Both the position numbers and the translations under genes were made by a program. From assembly GCF_900108085.1 (NCBI RefSeq), contig NZ_FNVR01000035.1, forward strand, positions 1 to 36,436: a stretch of 36,436 nucleotides of DNA. The letters run 5' to 3'. The notes beneath the pieces are model-generated. The model had not been told where the DNA came from. It did no database searches and saw only the letters and a program-made list of their open reading frames with translations. Source of the DNA: Algoriphagus boritolerans DSM 17298 = JCM 18970. Its GTDB lineage: Bacteria; Bacteroidota; Bacteroidia; Cytophagales; Cyclobacteriaceae. Positions 1 through 8,332 of the stretch are shown in pieces; positions within the stretch are counted from its first letter, which is position 1, and every line of letters begins with the position of its first letter.

Positions 1-254
1 AACAGCTCCACACTGATTCCGCTTGGATAGCTGATCTTGGCCACCGCTGACTGAGAAGCGGACTCAGCCAGTTCGATTCTGGTAAAACCGGTGGAAGCAT
101 CCTGGGAATCGGGCTTGGTTTCAAACTTTTTGCACCAAGCATAAAAACTCACTTTTGAAATCCCTTCTCGATCTGCAAAAGCTGCTTTACTCAATCCGGA
201 TCGCTGCCACCTGTAAAACAGCTCATAGTAGGTTTCGATACTCGTCTTTTTCAT
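1..254 (-). CDS. tnpA: IS66 accessory protein TnpA (Orf1), C-terminus cut by window edge
   Basis: This is the first gene of an IS66-type element, read from ATG at 254 down to the window edge, so about 84 codons are present. It is nearly the same protein as the complete 98-residue copy at 36043-36339. The N-terminal half is a helix-turn-helix-like region (YYELFYRWQRSGLSKAAFAD, then a GISKVSFY segment), typical of the small IS66 Orf1 protein. That protein is needed for transposition but is not the DDE transposase. The start is the same ATG as in the right copy. Several codon differences from the right copy, including Ala for Ser in the SFYxWC segment, show that the copies have diverged. Confidence 0.8.
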   Translation of the reverse strand, partial: MKKTSIETYYELFYRWQRSGLSKAAFADREGISKVSFYAWCKKFETKPDSQDASTGFTRIELAESASQSAVAKISYPSGISVEL

Positions 255-312
255 CCCGCAACTTTAGCTCAGAATTCAAAGCGCATCAAGATGCAGTTCG
301 TCGGAGGGATAC
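1..312 (-). mobile_element. IS66-family element, left copy (partial, start of element only)
   Basis: On the minus strand this stretch matches the IS66-type element at the right edge of the window, running from the element's outer end through the first gene. The outer end begins near 312 with GTATCCCTCCGACGAACTGC on the minus strand, and the same end begins near 35985 on the plus strand. I count about nine mismatches over the 254 shared coding bases, so the copies are close relatives but not identical. The element runs off the left edge, so its other end, its transposase gene and its target duplication are not visible. Confidence 0.8.
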
Positions 313-342
313 GTTTAGTTCACAATTAATTAGTTGTCACAA

Positions 343-352
343 ATGGTAAGGG
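343..352. repeat. Target-site duplication, left side of ISAs1-like element
   Basis: The ten bases ATGGTAAGGG directly before the left terminal repeat match ATGATAAGGA directly after the right terminal repeat at eight of ten positions. ISAs1-family elements usually duplicate 8-10 bp, so this is read as an aged target duplication. Confidence 0.6.
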
Positions 353-1555
353 CAGGGAAATCGCTTTTAGATTTTGAGGAGTTTAGCGCGGTAATCATCA
401 TTCAGGGCGGCGAGTAGGCTTTTTGACGGCTTACTTTTTTTTGATGATTTTTCCTTTTCAAGTAGCGAAAGTGCCATTTTGGAGATGAAATTGAAGTTTA
501 GTGCTGAGTTATCCGCCTTTTTCAGGGATGCATCTTCTTTAAAAATGACGTCCAGACTCCAGTGCAGGTTGTTTTCTACCGCTCAGTGACTTCTTATCGC
601 TTGGCCGATTAATTTGGGATCCGGAGCTAAGGAGGTGATGTAGTGTCGCGTTTCGCTGGTTTTTTACCGGTCTGCTTGATGGTTCTTTCCGAGGTTAGTC
701 TGACAACGGTTTTCAGTCCCGACCACTGGTGTCGATCATCTAAAAAATCCAACTGATCAACTACTTCGCATTTTCGTTGCTCAAACCTGCCATGGCCGGC
801 ATCCCAGTCAGTGAACTCGCCCTTGATCGGAGCTATGGAAAAGTTTTTCGATTTTGCCTTTATGCTCCTTTTGGTTGTCTTTCACCTTCAGTACATAATC
901 GGCTTTTTTATCTTGAATAGCCTGAGCAATGCTTTTCTGAAAACCTATGGCATCCAGGGTGACAATGCAGCCTTGTAGTATCAGTAGATATAACAACTGC
1001 GGAAATGCAGTGATCTCGTTACTTTTGGAGTCCACCGCCACCTGCCCCAGACAAAGACTATTGGAAGAGGCAAAAGCAGAAACCACATGCAAAGCCGACT
1101 TGCCGCAGGTCTTGTCATCGGAACCGCAAAGTGTTTTTCCGTCAATGGCGATGACTTCGCCAGCGGTCATCTTTGCCAGAGAATCAACCCAAGAAACAAA
1201 ACATTTACTGAATTGAGCCGAATCAAGGGATGCAAACACTTTTCCAAGCACATCATGGGATGGAATGCCGTTTTCAAAAGGAAAAAACTTCTTAAGCCAT
1301 TCCAGCTTTGCTTTCCTAAACAAACTGATAAAGGTCCAAGTTTCCGCATCGCTGATGAAAGCGGCAATGGATAGAAAAAGGATCTCCTCTAGAGGATACA
1401 GATGATTTCCTTGAAAGTGCGTCTGGGATCTTCCAATTCAGCAAAAAATGAAGCGAAAACCGGGGAATTTTTGAGAGGATTTTCAGGAAAGGCCATTTTT
1501 TTGACCGTTATCTAAAATTTTCCAAGTTAAAAAATCTTTAAAAGCGATTTCCCTG
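353..1555 (-). mobile_element. Degenerate ISAs1-family insertion sequence
   Basis: A 1203-bp element bounded by inverted repeats: CAGGGAAATCGCTTTT at 353-368 and its exact complement at 1540-1555. The match extends two more bases inward with one mismatch. Size, terminal repeat length and the enclosed transposase remnant all fit ISAs1. Imperfect 10-bp direct repeats flank it (343-352 and 1556-1565). The transposase is broken in several places, so the element is dead. Its right end lies 125 bp before the likely susC start, so it may have replaced or displaced the original upstream control region of the locus. Confidence 0.8.
367..1496 (-). pseudogene. ISAs1-family transposase, frameshifted pseudogene
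   Basis: A DDE transposase of the ISAs1 (H-repeat-associated) type can be read across three frames. It starts at ATG 1496 with a segment ending in DPRRTFKEII. A one-base shift near 1400 leads into YPLEEILFLSIAAFISDAET and then the open frame 808-1323, with the family motifs GEVIAIDGKTL (first Asp), VDSKSNEITAFP and CIVTLDAIGFQ (second Asp). A second shift near 830 leads to EFTDWDAGHGRFEQRKCEV. A third near 640 restores the C-terminal block with AIRSHWAVENNLHWSLDVIF, which holds the catalytic Glu, ending at the TAA at 367-369. The family outline is complete but at least three frame breaks make it non-functional. Confidence 0.85.
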
Positions 1556-1565
1556 ATGATAAGGA
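1556..1565. repeat. Target-site duplication, right side of ISAs1-like element
   Basis: ATGATAAGGA directly follows the right terminal repeat and matches ATGGTAAGGG at 343-352 at eight of ten positions. Both mismatches are G versus A. Confidence 0.6.
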
Positions 1566-1680
1566 ATGATTTTTTTATTTGAATGGCTAAAATATCATAT
1601 TAATTAGTCAAAATAATTGATAATTGAAAAAGGTATTGTCTTTAGTTTTATTCTTAATTCCACCATTAACTTCACTTTCT

Positions 1681-4600
1681 ATGAAACTAAATTTTACCAG
1701 GTTTTCTAAAAAGTTTATTGAAAAACCGACTCGACTCACACTGTATAAATTGCTCTCTTGTATCATTTTACAAGTATTTTTGATTCAAAATGTAGTATAT
1801 GCGGCCTATGCTAATGGAAATACGAGTTCTAATTCCCTAGGAGGCAACCACCTTGTTCTTGGATTGATTTTGTATGAAAATACATCGGCTGCCCTTCCCT
1901 TTGAGGTTCAGGTTACCGGAAAAGTTGTAGATGAAAAAGGAGAATCCCTTCCGGGAACCTCTGTTACCATAAAAGGCACTACACAAGGAACCGTTACAGA
2001 CTTGGATGGGACATATTCAATTTTGACTCCTGAAGGAGCGACTTTGGTTTTTTCTTACATAGGATTTGAAACCATTGAGGTTCCGGTCAATAACAGGTCC
2101 CAAATCGACATTACCTTGAAAGCGGATGTTTCTTCCTTGGATGAGGTAGTTGTTGTTGGGTATGGTACCCAAAAGAAGATCAATTTGACAGGAGCCGTAT
2201 CTACTGCAAAGGGTGAGGACCTAGCCAATCGGCCGGTTACCAATATGCAGCAGGCTTTACAAGGATTAGTCAGTAACTTAGTTATTACCCCTAATTTAGC
2301 TGGAGGGGAGCCAGGAGCCGATATGGCGATGAGCATCCGTGGATTGGCTTCTTTCGAAGGTAGTACAGCGCCATTTGTATTGGTTGATGGGGTTCCAATG
2401 AACCTCAATGATATCGATCCAAACGATGTCGAGTCGGTTTCTGTGTTGAAGGATGTTGCTGCCACATCCATTTATGGAGCGAGGGCGGCATATGGTGTTA
2501 TCCTGATTACCACTAAAAGAGGAAGCACGGGGTCAAGAATATCTTTTTCCAGTAATGTTGGCTTTAGTGAACCCACCATCTGGCCTAGACTTCAGGGTGG
2601 CATGGACTGGGCGCATGCTTTGAACGATGCAAACACGAACTTTGGAGGTACTCCGCCTTACCCTACTGAGGCCTTACAGCGCCTCGAAAGAAACTTAGCA
2701 AATCCAGGTAGTGCACCGGGCATGCTTCCTTTGGCTGGTGCGGATGATTGGAATATTTTGAACACAGGAACTTTTGGTGTTGCCAATGATGGAATCTCCG
2801 ATTTGCTCATGAGGGATAGATCTATGAGGCAAAAGTATAACCTTGCTTTATCAGGAGGAAATGAAAGTATAAATTACTACTTATCAACTGGTTATTATAC
2901 TGAAGACGGCCTGCTCCGGTTTGGGGATGAATCATTTAACAGGTTCAATGTCGATGCTAAGATTGCTGCAAAGTTGACAAAATGGATGAATGTGGAGTTT
3001 ATTACCAAGTATAAGTCCGAAAACGAGAATTTTCCATGGAATCCGGACTATGGAAGGGCTTGGTATATGAATTGGCTCAGTAAGATTAAGTTTGGAACGC
3101 CTGCCAAATATCCTGATTCAGATATATGGACTTTGCAAACCCGGGTAGAAGAATGGAAGAACATGAGGCAAGAAATCCGGAATAACCAGATTGTCTTATC
3201 GCCAAAAATCGATATCGAGCCGATAAAGGGCTGGGTTACGACTGCCCAATTCAACTTTACCTCCGAACAAATTGAAGATACCCGCTTTGCCAAGCAATTT
3301 CCTTGGGTGCGACCTAGTGGTGAAATTGCCTTAGAGCCCCAAAGCAGGCAAGCCACCCAGTATCTAAATGATTTGATCAGAAATAATTATTTTTCTCCAA
3401 ACATCTACTCCTCCTACGCAAAGGAAATCGGAAAGCATGATTTTCGGTTGATGGTAGGTTATCAGCATGAGGTATGGAATTACAGTAACTTATATGCCCG
3501 TAGTTTTTTTATGTTGAGTGATGCAGTCCCCTCCGTCAGTACTTCAGTGGGCGATCAATTCGTTAGGGATGCCAAGGGACATTGGAGCACGCAAAGTCTT
3601 TTCTCAAGGTTAAACTACATCTTCAACAAAAAATACCTACTAGAGGTCAATGTAAGGCAGGATGGCTCCTCAAGATTTGAACCGAGCCGCAGAACAGGTG
3701 TATTCCCATCTGCATCTGCCGGCTGGATTATTTCCCAAGAGGAATTTTTATCCTCATCTCGGTTTATTGATTTGTTAAAGGTTAGAGGATCATATGGGAA
3801 ATTGGGAAACCAAGACGTGGCTAACTACTTGTACGTACCTACCTTACCTATTCGTCAGACAAATCAATGGTTATTTGGAAATGAACGTGCCTGGGCAGTG
3901 GGAGCCCCCAATTTAAATAGTGTAAATCTAAGCTGGGAGACTATTTTAACCAAAAATCTAGGCATTGATATGGCAATGTTTGGCAATCGATTGGATTTAA
4001 CCTTTGAAGTGTATGAAACCAATACAGAGGACTTAGTTTCTCCCGGATCCCCACTTCCGGCTGTCTTGGGTAGCCCCGTGCCAAAGAGAAATGAAGGTGA
4101 AATTAGGACTAGAGGATGGGAGTTGGAGCTAGGATTCAAGGGTACCATCGGTTCAAATTTCAAATATCAGATCAGAGGTCAGGTGGCAGATTACAAAAGT
4201 GTGGTTATTAATTACACCAATCAAACAGGATTACTTTCTACCTTTTACAAAGGACAGGTTTTGGGCGAAATATGGGGATATAGATACGATGGTCATTATC
4301 AAAACCAGCAAGAAATCAATGAAGGTGTAAACCAGAGCTTTATCTTTCCCGGGAGATGGAGACCAGGTGACTTTAGGTATAAGGATCTAAATGAGGATGG
4401 GAGAATAAATATCGGGGACAATACGGTTAATAACCCTGGAGATCTTACCATTCTTGGAAACACCACCCCACGATTCACCTATGGATTAAACTTGGGAGGC
4501 AGTTGGAAGAATTTTGATTTATCCATATTTTTCCAGGGTGTTGCGAGGAGAGATTGGTCATTTGGGCAGAGTGCCGTTTTCAGAGGACCCGCAGCAGGGC

Positions 4601-4992
4601 CTATGCATAATAATGTGTTAGAGGGACACATGGATTATTGGAGAGACGAATCAAGTGCTTTAGGCCCCAATTACAATGCCTATTTTCCAAAACCCTATGC
4701 GCAGTTCTTTGGAGAAAACCAGAAGAACTATGGCATGCCTACCGATCATTTACTACAAAATGCTGCATACCTAAGGCTTAAAAATCTGCAAATTGGGTAT
4801 TCAATCCCCAAGCATATTGCAAAAAAGGCATTGTTGACCAATGCGAGGGCTTATTTTTCGGCTGAAAACTTATTGACATTCACCAATCTTATGTTCTTCG
4901 ATCCAGAAGCGTTAGCCGGAAGATGGTACGGTTCGGGAGATGCGTATCCATTGAGTAAAACCTTCTCAGCAGGAATTAACCTTAACTTCTAA
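1681..4992 (+). CDS. SusC-like TonB-dependent outer-membrane glycan transporter
   Basis: This is the outer-membrane beta-barrel of a SusC/SusD glycan uptake pair; it would import oligosaccharides using TonB energy. From ATG 1681 it has 1103 residues. A long positively charged N-region is followed by a hydrophobic segment and probable cleavage after VVYA (about residue 41). Next are a carboxypeptidase-regulatory-like domain (about 76-150, with GKVVDEKGESLPGTSV), the SusC motif DEVVVVGYG (about 154-162), a plug with SIRG and DGVPMNLNDIDPNDVES, and a barrel ending in Phe (NLNF). An in-frame TTG at 1624 would add 19 residues; ATG is preferred because it alone gives a plausible signal peptide. susD follows 97 bp later. 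A dead ISAs1 element ends 125 bp upstream. The imported glycan cannot be read from sequence. Confidence 0.93.
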   Translation: MKLNFTRFSKKFIEKPTRLTLYKLLSCIILQVFLIQNVVYAAYANGNTSSNSLGGNHLVLGLILYENTSAALPFEVQVTGKVVDEKGESLPGTSVTIKGTTQGTVTDLDGTYSILTPEGATLVFSYIGFETIEVPVNNRSQIDITLKADVSSLDEVVVVGYGTQKKINLTGAVSTAKGEDLANRPVTNMQQALQGLVSNLVITPNLAGGEPGADMAMSIRGLASFEGSTAPFVLVDGVPMNLNDIDPNDVESVSVLKDVAATSIYGARAAYGVILITTKRGSTGSRISFSSNVGFSEPTIWPRLQGGMDWAHALNDANTNFGGTPPYPTEALQRLERNLANPGSAPGMLPLAGADDWNILNTGTFGVANDGISDLLMRDRSMRQKYNLALSGGNESINYYLSTGYYTEDGLLRFGDESFNRFNVDAKIAAKLTKWMNVEFITKYKSENENFPWNPDYGRAWYMNWLSKIKFGTPAKYPDSDIWTLQTRVEEWKNMRQEIRNNQIVLSPKIDIEPIKGWVTTAQFNFTSEQIEDTRFAKQFPWVRPSGEIALEPQSRQATQYLNDLIRNNYFSPNIYSSYAKEIGKHDFRLMVGYQHEVWNYSNLYARSFFMLSDAVPSVSTSVGDQFVRDAKGHWSTQSLFSRLNYIFNKKYLLEVNVRQDGSSRFEPSRRTGVFPSASAGWIISQEEFLSSSRFIDLLKVRGSYGKLGNQDVANYLYVPTLPIRQTNQWLFGNERAWAVGAPNLNSVNLSWETILTKNLGIDMAMFGNRLDLTFEVYETNTEDLVSPGSPLPAVLGSPVPKRNEGEIRTRGWELELGFKGTIGSNFKYQIRGQVADYKSVVINYTNQTGLLSTFYKGQVLGEIWGYRYDGHYQNQQEINEGVNQSFIFPGRWRPGDFRYKDLNEDGRINIGDNTVNNPGDLTILGNTTPRFTYGLNLGGSWKNFDLSIFFQGVARRDWSFGQSAVFRGPAAGPMHNNVLEGHMDYWRDESSALGPNYNAYFPKPYAQFFGENQKNYGMPTDHLLQNAAYLRLKNLQIGYSIPKHIAKKALLTNARAYFSAENLLTFTNLMFFDPEALAGRWYGSGDAYPLSKTFSAGINLNF

Positions 4993-5089
4993 CGATTAAT
5001 ATCATGATATCGAGCATGAATCTGGTCGTTGGTAGCAATGACGATCATCCGTGCGAGGTTACATCTGAAAACATAAAAATTTAAAAACT

Positions 5090-6823
5090 ATGAAAAGGAT
5101 ATATTATTTAGTCTTATTTCTATTGGGAATAACGCTTAACTCCTGCGATGATGATTTTCTGAACAGGGTTCCGCTGGATCAGATTTCCGATCCGGAGTTT
5201 TGGAATTCCACGGGCGACATGGAACTCTATCTCAACACGTTCTATGATACCTTTGACGGTTGGCCTCCTTCGGGAGGTGGGAACGCCCCCACAAAGGATA
5301 GAGGAACAGACATTGCTTTGCCGGCAATAAATGTGTTCGGAGCTAGTTGGACACCGAGACTTGATGGGGCGATAAATATTCCCGCTTCAGGAGGAGGATG
5401 GAATTGGGTCAATATCCGTAACATCAACTATTTTCTGGCTAATGTCGATCGGGTCAAGGTCCGAAACAATATGACAGATCATTATATTGGAGAAGGCCAT
5501 TTTTTCCGTGCTTGGTTTTATTATGAAATGATGAAAAATTTTGGGGATCTGCCAATTATCGATAAGCCTGTGACAGAGGCAGATGTGGATATTTTGAATG
5601 CTCCTAGAAATAAAAGAACGGAGGTCTTTAATTTCATTCTCAATGATCTGGAGATAGCCATCTCGAAGATGCGCCCCAGTAATCAGCTGGCCACTCCCGG
5701 AACAAGGTTGAGCAAAGACATTGCACTAATGTTTAAGGCAAGAGCTTGTCTATATGAAGGTACATGGGAGAAATACCACCAAGGGACGCCTTTTGCGGGT
5801 CAAACAGATGGAAAAGCATATCTTCAGCAGGCAGCAGATGCTGCCCTTCAAATAGTTGATGGAGGAAATTATTCACTTGTAGTAGGAAATCCCAATCGAG
5901 TTTATGCGGATCTTTTTAATAGGACCAATTATGCAGGTGTTAGTGAGGTGATTTTTTATAAGCATTATGATCGGGAGGCTCATGGAAATACATTCGGAAA
6001 TCAATTGTGGAACTGGCCCAACGCTTACGGTTATACCTACGAGGCAACCAAGTTTTTCCTTTGCAAAGATGGGCTACCCATTGCGGTTAGTCCGCTTTTT
6101 GTGGGTGATGCTACCCTGGATATCCTCGAGAAAAACAGAGATCCGCGACTAGCTCAGTCAGTAATGGTTCCAACCGATATCCGAAGAATCCAAGGCACAG
6201 ATACAACCTACTTTATACTTCCTGATGTTCTGAATTCGGGTACAGGAATAGAGTCTAGGAAATTTAGACATATCGTGGTGGATCCTGCAGTCGGCATCCA
6301 AAATCATAACGTGGATTATATCTTTATGCGATTACCTGAGGCTATGCTGATTTATGCAGAGGCAAAAGCAGAGTTAGGGACTCTAACACAGGCTGATGTG
6401 GATAAAACCATCAATAAAATCCGAGACCGGGTAGGCATGCCCCACCTTAAGTTAAGTAGCATCACCCCCGATCCAAACTGGCCAAACTACGGGTATGCGA
6501 TACCTGATTATCTCCATGAGATCAGAAGGGAAAGGACAGTGGAACTATTTGCTGAAGGATTCAGATTTGACGATTTGATGCGTTGGAGAGCTCACGCCTA
6601 TTGGGTCGGAAAAAGGTTTGTCGGTACCTTTGCAACACCAGCGTTAATTGCCATTGCTCCGGCAGTTCCAAGGAATCAAGCCGGGTTTTTTGATCCCTAT
6701 CAAAATGCATTAAGTGGTCCAGGGAGCACTTTCGGATTCAATCCTGGCAGAGACTACCTATTGCCAATTCCGACAAATGAGTTAACATTAAATCAAAACC
6801 TAACTCAAAATCCAGGTTGGTAA
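5090..6823 (+). CDS. SusD/RagB-like surface glycan-binding lipoprotein
   Basis: The partner of the preceding SusC protein: a surface lipoprotein that captures glycan and acts as the lid of the transporter. The 577-residue product starts with a lipoprotein signal peptide ending at the lipobox LNSC (Cys19). Acidic residues DDD follow at once, resembling the Bacteroidota surface-export signal. The N-terminal SusD domain is visible in NINYFLANVDRV and GEGHFFRAWFYYEMMKNFGD. The C-terminal RagB/SusD part includes IFMRLPEAMLIYAEAKAELG, EIRRERTVELFAEGFRFDDL and the final LLPIPTNELTLNQNLTQNPGW, a standard SusD ending. A hairpin nine bases after the stop may end or attenuate the susCD transcript. Length and architecture are normal for the family. 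Confidence 0.93.
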   Translation: MKRIYYLVLFLLGITLNSCDDDFLNRVPLDQISDPEFWNSTGDMELYLNTFYDTFDGWPPSGGGNAPTKDRGTDIALPAINVFGASWTPRLDGAINIPASGGGWNWVNIRNINYFLANVDRVKVRNNMTDHYIGEGHFFRAWFYYEMMKNFGDLPIIDKPVTEADVDILNAPRNKRTEVFNFILNDLEIAISKMRPSNQLATPGTRLSKDIALMFKARACLYEGTWEKYHQGTPFAGQTDGKAYLQQAADAALQIVDGGNYSLVVGNPNRVYADLFNRTNYAGVSEVIFYKHYDREAHGNTFGNQLWNWPNAYGYTYEATKFFLCKDGLPIAVSPLFVGDATLDILEKNRDPRLAQSVMVPTDIRRIQGTDTTYFILPDVLNSGTGIESRKFRHIVVDPAVGIQNHNVDYIFMRLPEAMLIYAEAKAELGTLTQADVDKTINKIRDRVGMPHLKLSSITPDPNWPNYGYAIPDYLHEIRRERTVELFAEGFRFDDLMRWRAHAYWVGKRFVGTFATPALIAIAPAVPRNQAGFFDPYQNALSGPGSTFGFNPGRDYLLPIPTNELTLNQNLTQNPGW

Positions 6824-6831
6824 AAAAGATG

Positions 6832-6855
6832 CCTTTTTTCAGTCTTGAGAAAAGG
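6832..6855 (+). terminator. Hairpin just after susD (possible terminator or attenuator)
   Basis: CCTTTTTTCA at 6832-6841 pairs with TGAGAAAAGG at 6846-6855, with one T-G wobble and a four-base loop, starting nine bases after the susD stop. No clear T-tract follows, so it may stabilise the mRNA end or attenuate rather than act as a classical intrinsic terminator. Confidence 0.45.
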
Positions 6856-7020
6856 TGATCAATGAACAGAGTCTGTCTAATAAGGATCGAATGTCACATT
6901 GAGTCTTAAATATCCTGCGAACATACAAAATGGAAATGACAGGGTTTTTGAAGCTCAAAGCCATAAAATTCTTGATTTACGATTGAAGTTTAGCTGTTTG
7001 GACAAAACATTGATCGTAAG

Positions 7021-7140
7021 GGCGCGGTGGGAGGATTTGCCAGCGAGCCAGCGTTCGGCCTCGTGCGGTGGTAGCTTTGGCAAATCTTGTCCCGATAGTT
7101 ATCGGGATTTTGGTTCTTTTGGATCAAGCCAAAAGCACGA
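7021..7140. repeat. Structured intergenic repeat with three inverted repeats
   Basis: This GC-richer stretch between susD and the next gene remnant contains three inverted repeats. GATTTGCC at 7034-7041 pairs with GGCAAATC at 7079-7086. The palindrome TCCCGATAGTTATCGGGA lies at 7090-7107. CTTTTGG at 7116-7122 pairs with CCAAAAG at 7129-7135. The CCCGATA...TATCGGG palindrome followed by a TTTTGGATCAAG hairpin resembles a dispersed intergenic repeat that I recall from other Bacteroidota genomes. No second copy was seen in this window. The open frame crossing it (6899-7159) does not look like a protein. Confidence 0.5.
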
Positions 7141-7263
7141 AGAAAAAAGGATTGCCTAAACTATTATTATATCAGCAAATAATAAGTTAACATCTGGAAA
7201 TCGACCCGTCCCTTTCAGAATAAAATATGGAAATTTCAATATTTTCAAAATACTATACACGTT

Positions 7264-8169
7264 GTCATCGGTAGGCCACAGGCAGTCATTGGGGGCTTTA
7301 TGGCCGCCGAAAATCTGAGGTACCTTTCTGAAAAAGAAGGGATTCATGTTTGCCAAGGTACCATTTGGAGTCAGTATGCTGTAGATAATGGAGCCGGTGA
7401 CGGATCAATTGTTTACCGCAATTACCCATCCAAAGAGCATTTTAACAAACCCGCACAGAGTGCAAAAGATCTCATAGACTGTGTCAATTTGGACGGATGG
7501 ATGATAGACTTTCTGAACGCGAGGTATCCAGGTGCAAGACGAATCGACGGGGTCAATTGTGGAAGCAGGATGGGCGTTGGCCCTATCGAGACGGTGATTA
7601 GATTGGGGACAGAACTGGGTGTTAGTCAAATGCTTGCCACAACTTCCACCCATTTCGACAAGGGATTCGAGCTGAATGGCTTCGCAGGGTGACCACAATT
7701 TAGGAGCTTAGCCTTTTAGAGACGCGCCAGCTGTTCCCTTTTTATCAAGGTCGTAATGGCATGGAAGGAATGGAAATTTGGCATACTCAAATCCGTAGAA
7801 GGTGGCCAAATGCCAAGCCAATTACGCATGGCGAGTTTGGTATGCTTTGGCGCGAGCATTATAAAAAGAGATGAACTTGATTACCGCTTCGTACATAGGG
7901 GGTCCGGCATATGCGGGTCAGAACCGGAACTGGAGATCCGCTGGTTTATGAACAAGGATTTCCGATTGGCCACTCTCCGAGACTGGATTGCCCAAAATCC
8001 CAAAAAAGTGATCGATTTTACCCGATATGACTTGGAAGCACAAGAATCTGTGGACCCGGAGCCGGGAAAACCGATCCGTAATTGGAGCCTGATGAATCGC
8101 CTGAACCAAAAGGGAATTAGACCACAAGATGTACCAATAAAAATAGGTAAACTATCTCCTAACGAGTAG
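7264..8169 (+). pseudogene. Broken DUF3863/DUF3864-like gene, N-terminus missing
   Basis: Two open segments in one reading frame (about 7264-7692 and 7756-8169) belong to one former gene. The first contains AVIGGFMAAENLRYLSEKEG, GTIWSQYAVDNG and DLIDCVNLDGWMIDFLNARY. The second contains DELDYRFVHRGSG, LEIRWFMNKDFRLATLRDW and KKVIDFTRYDLEAQE. From memory this conserved pattern matches Bacteroidota proteins carrying DUF3863 and DUF3864, whose function is unknown. The link is broken: near 7690 one base is missing where GFAW would be expected, a stop (TAG) follows near 7703, and a compensating shift lies near 7865. Everything N-terminal of about the AVIGGF block is absent. Its place after susD suggests it was once part of the locus. 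Confidence 0.65.
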
Positions 8170-8332
8170 GAAATGATAAAAAGAAGGTATCCAGTATTGG
8201 TTGATGAAAGCCACCACCTAAAATAAATTAAATATTTAATTTAGAAGTGTTTTACAACTTGTCAACGGATCGTATTGATTCCTGATTTTTATTAAACTAG
8301 AAGGTGGTAATTCCTTTAAACCTGATTTGAAA

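Noticed and set aside
947..1374. Plus-strand open frames within the ISAs1 element
   Set aside because: They lie opposite the recognisable transposase remnant and show no protein family features.
1624..1680. TTG start for the SusC-like protein
   Set aside because: ATG at 1681 gives a plausible signal peptide without the extra 19 residues, and no ribosome-binding site favours the TTG.
6899..7159. 86-codon open frame after susD
   Set aside because: It runs through the inverted-repeat element, starts with TTG and has no protein-like composition.
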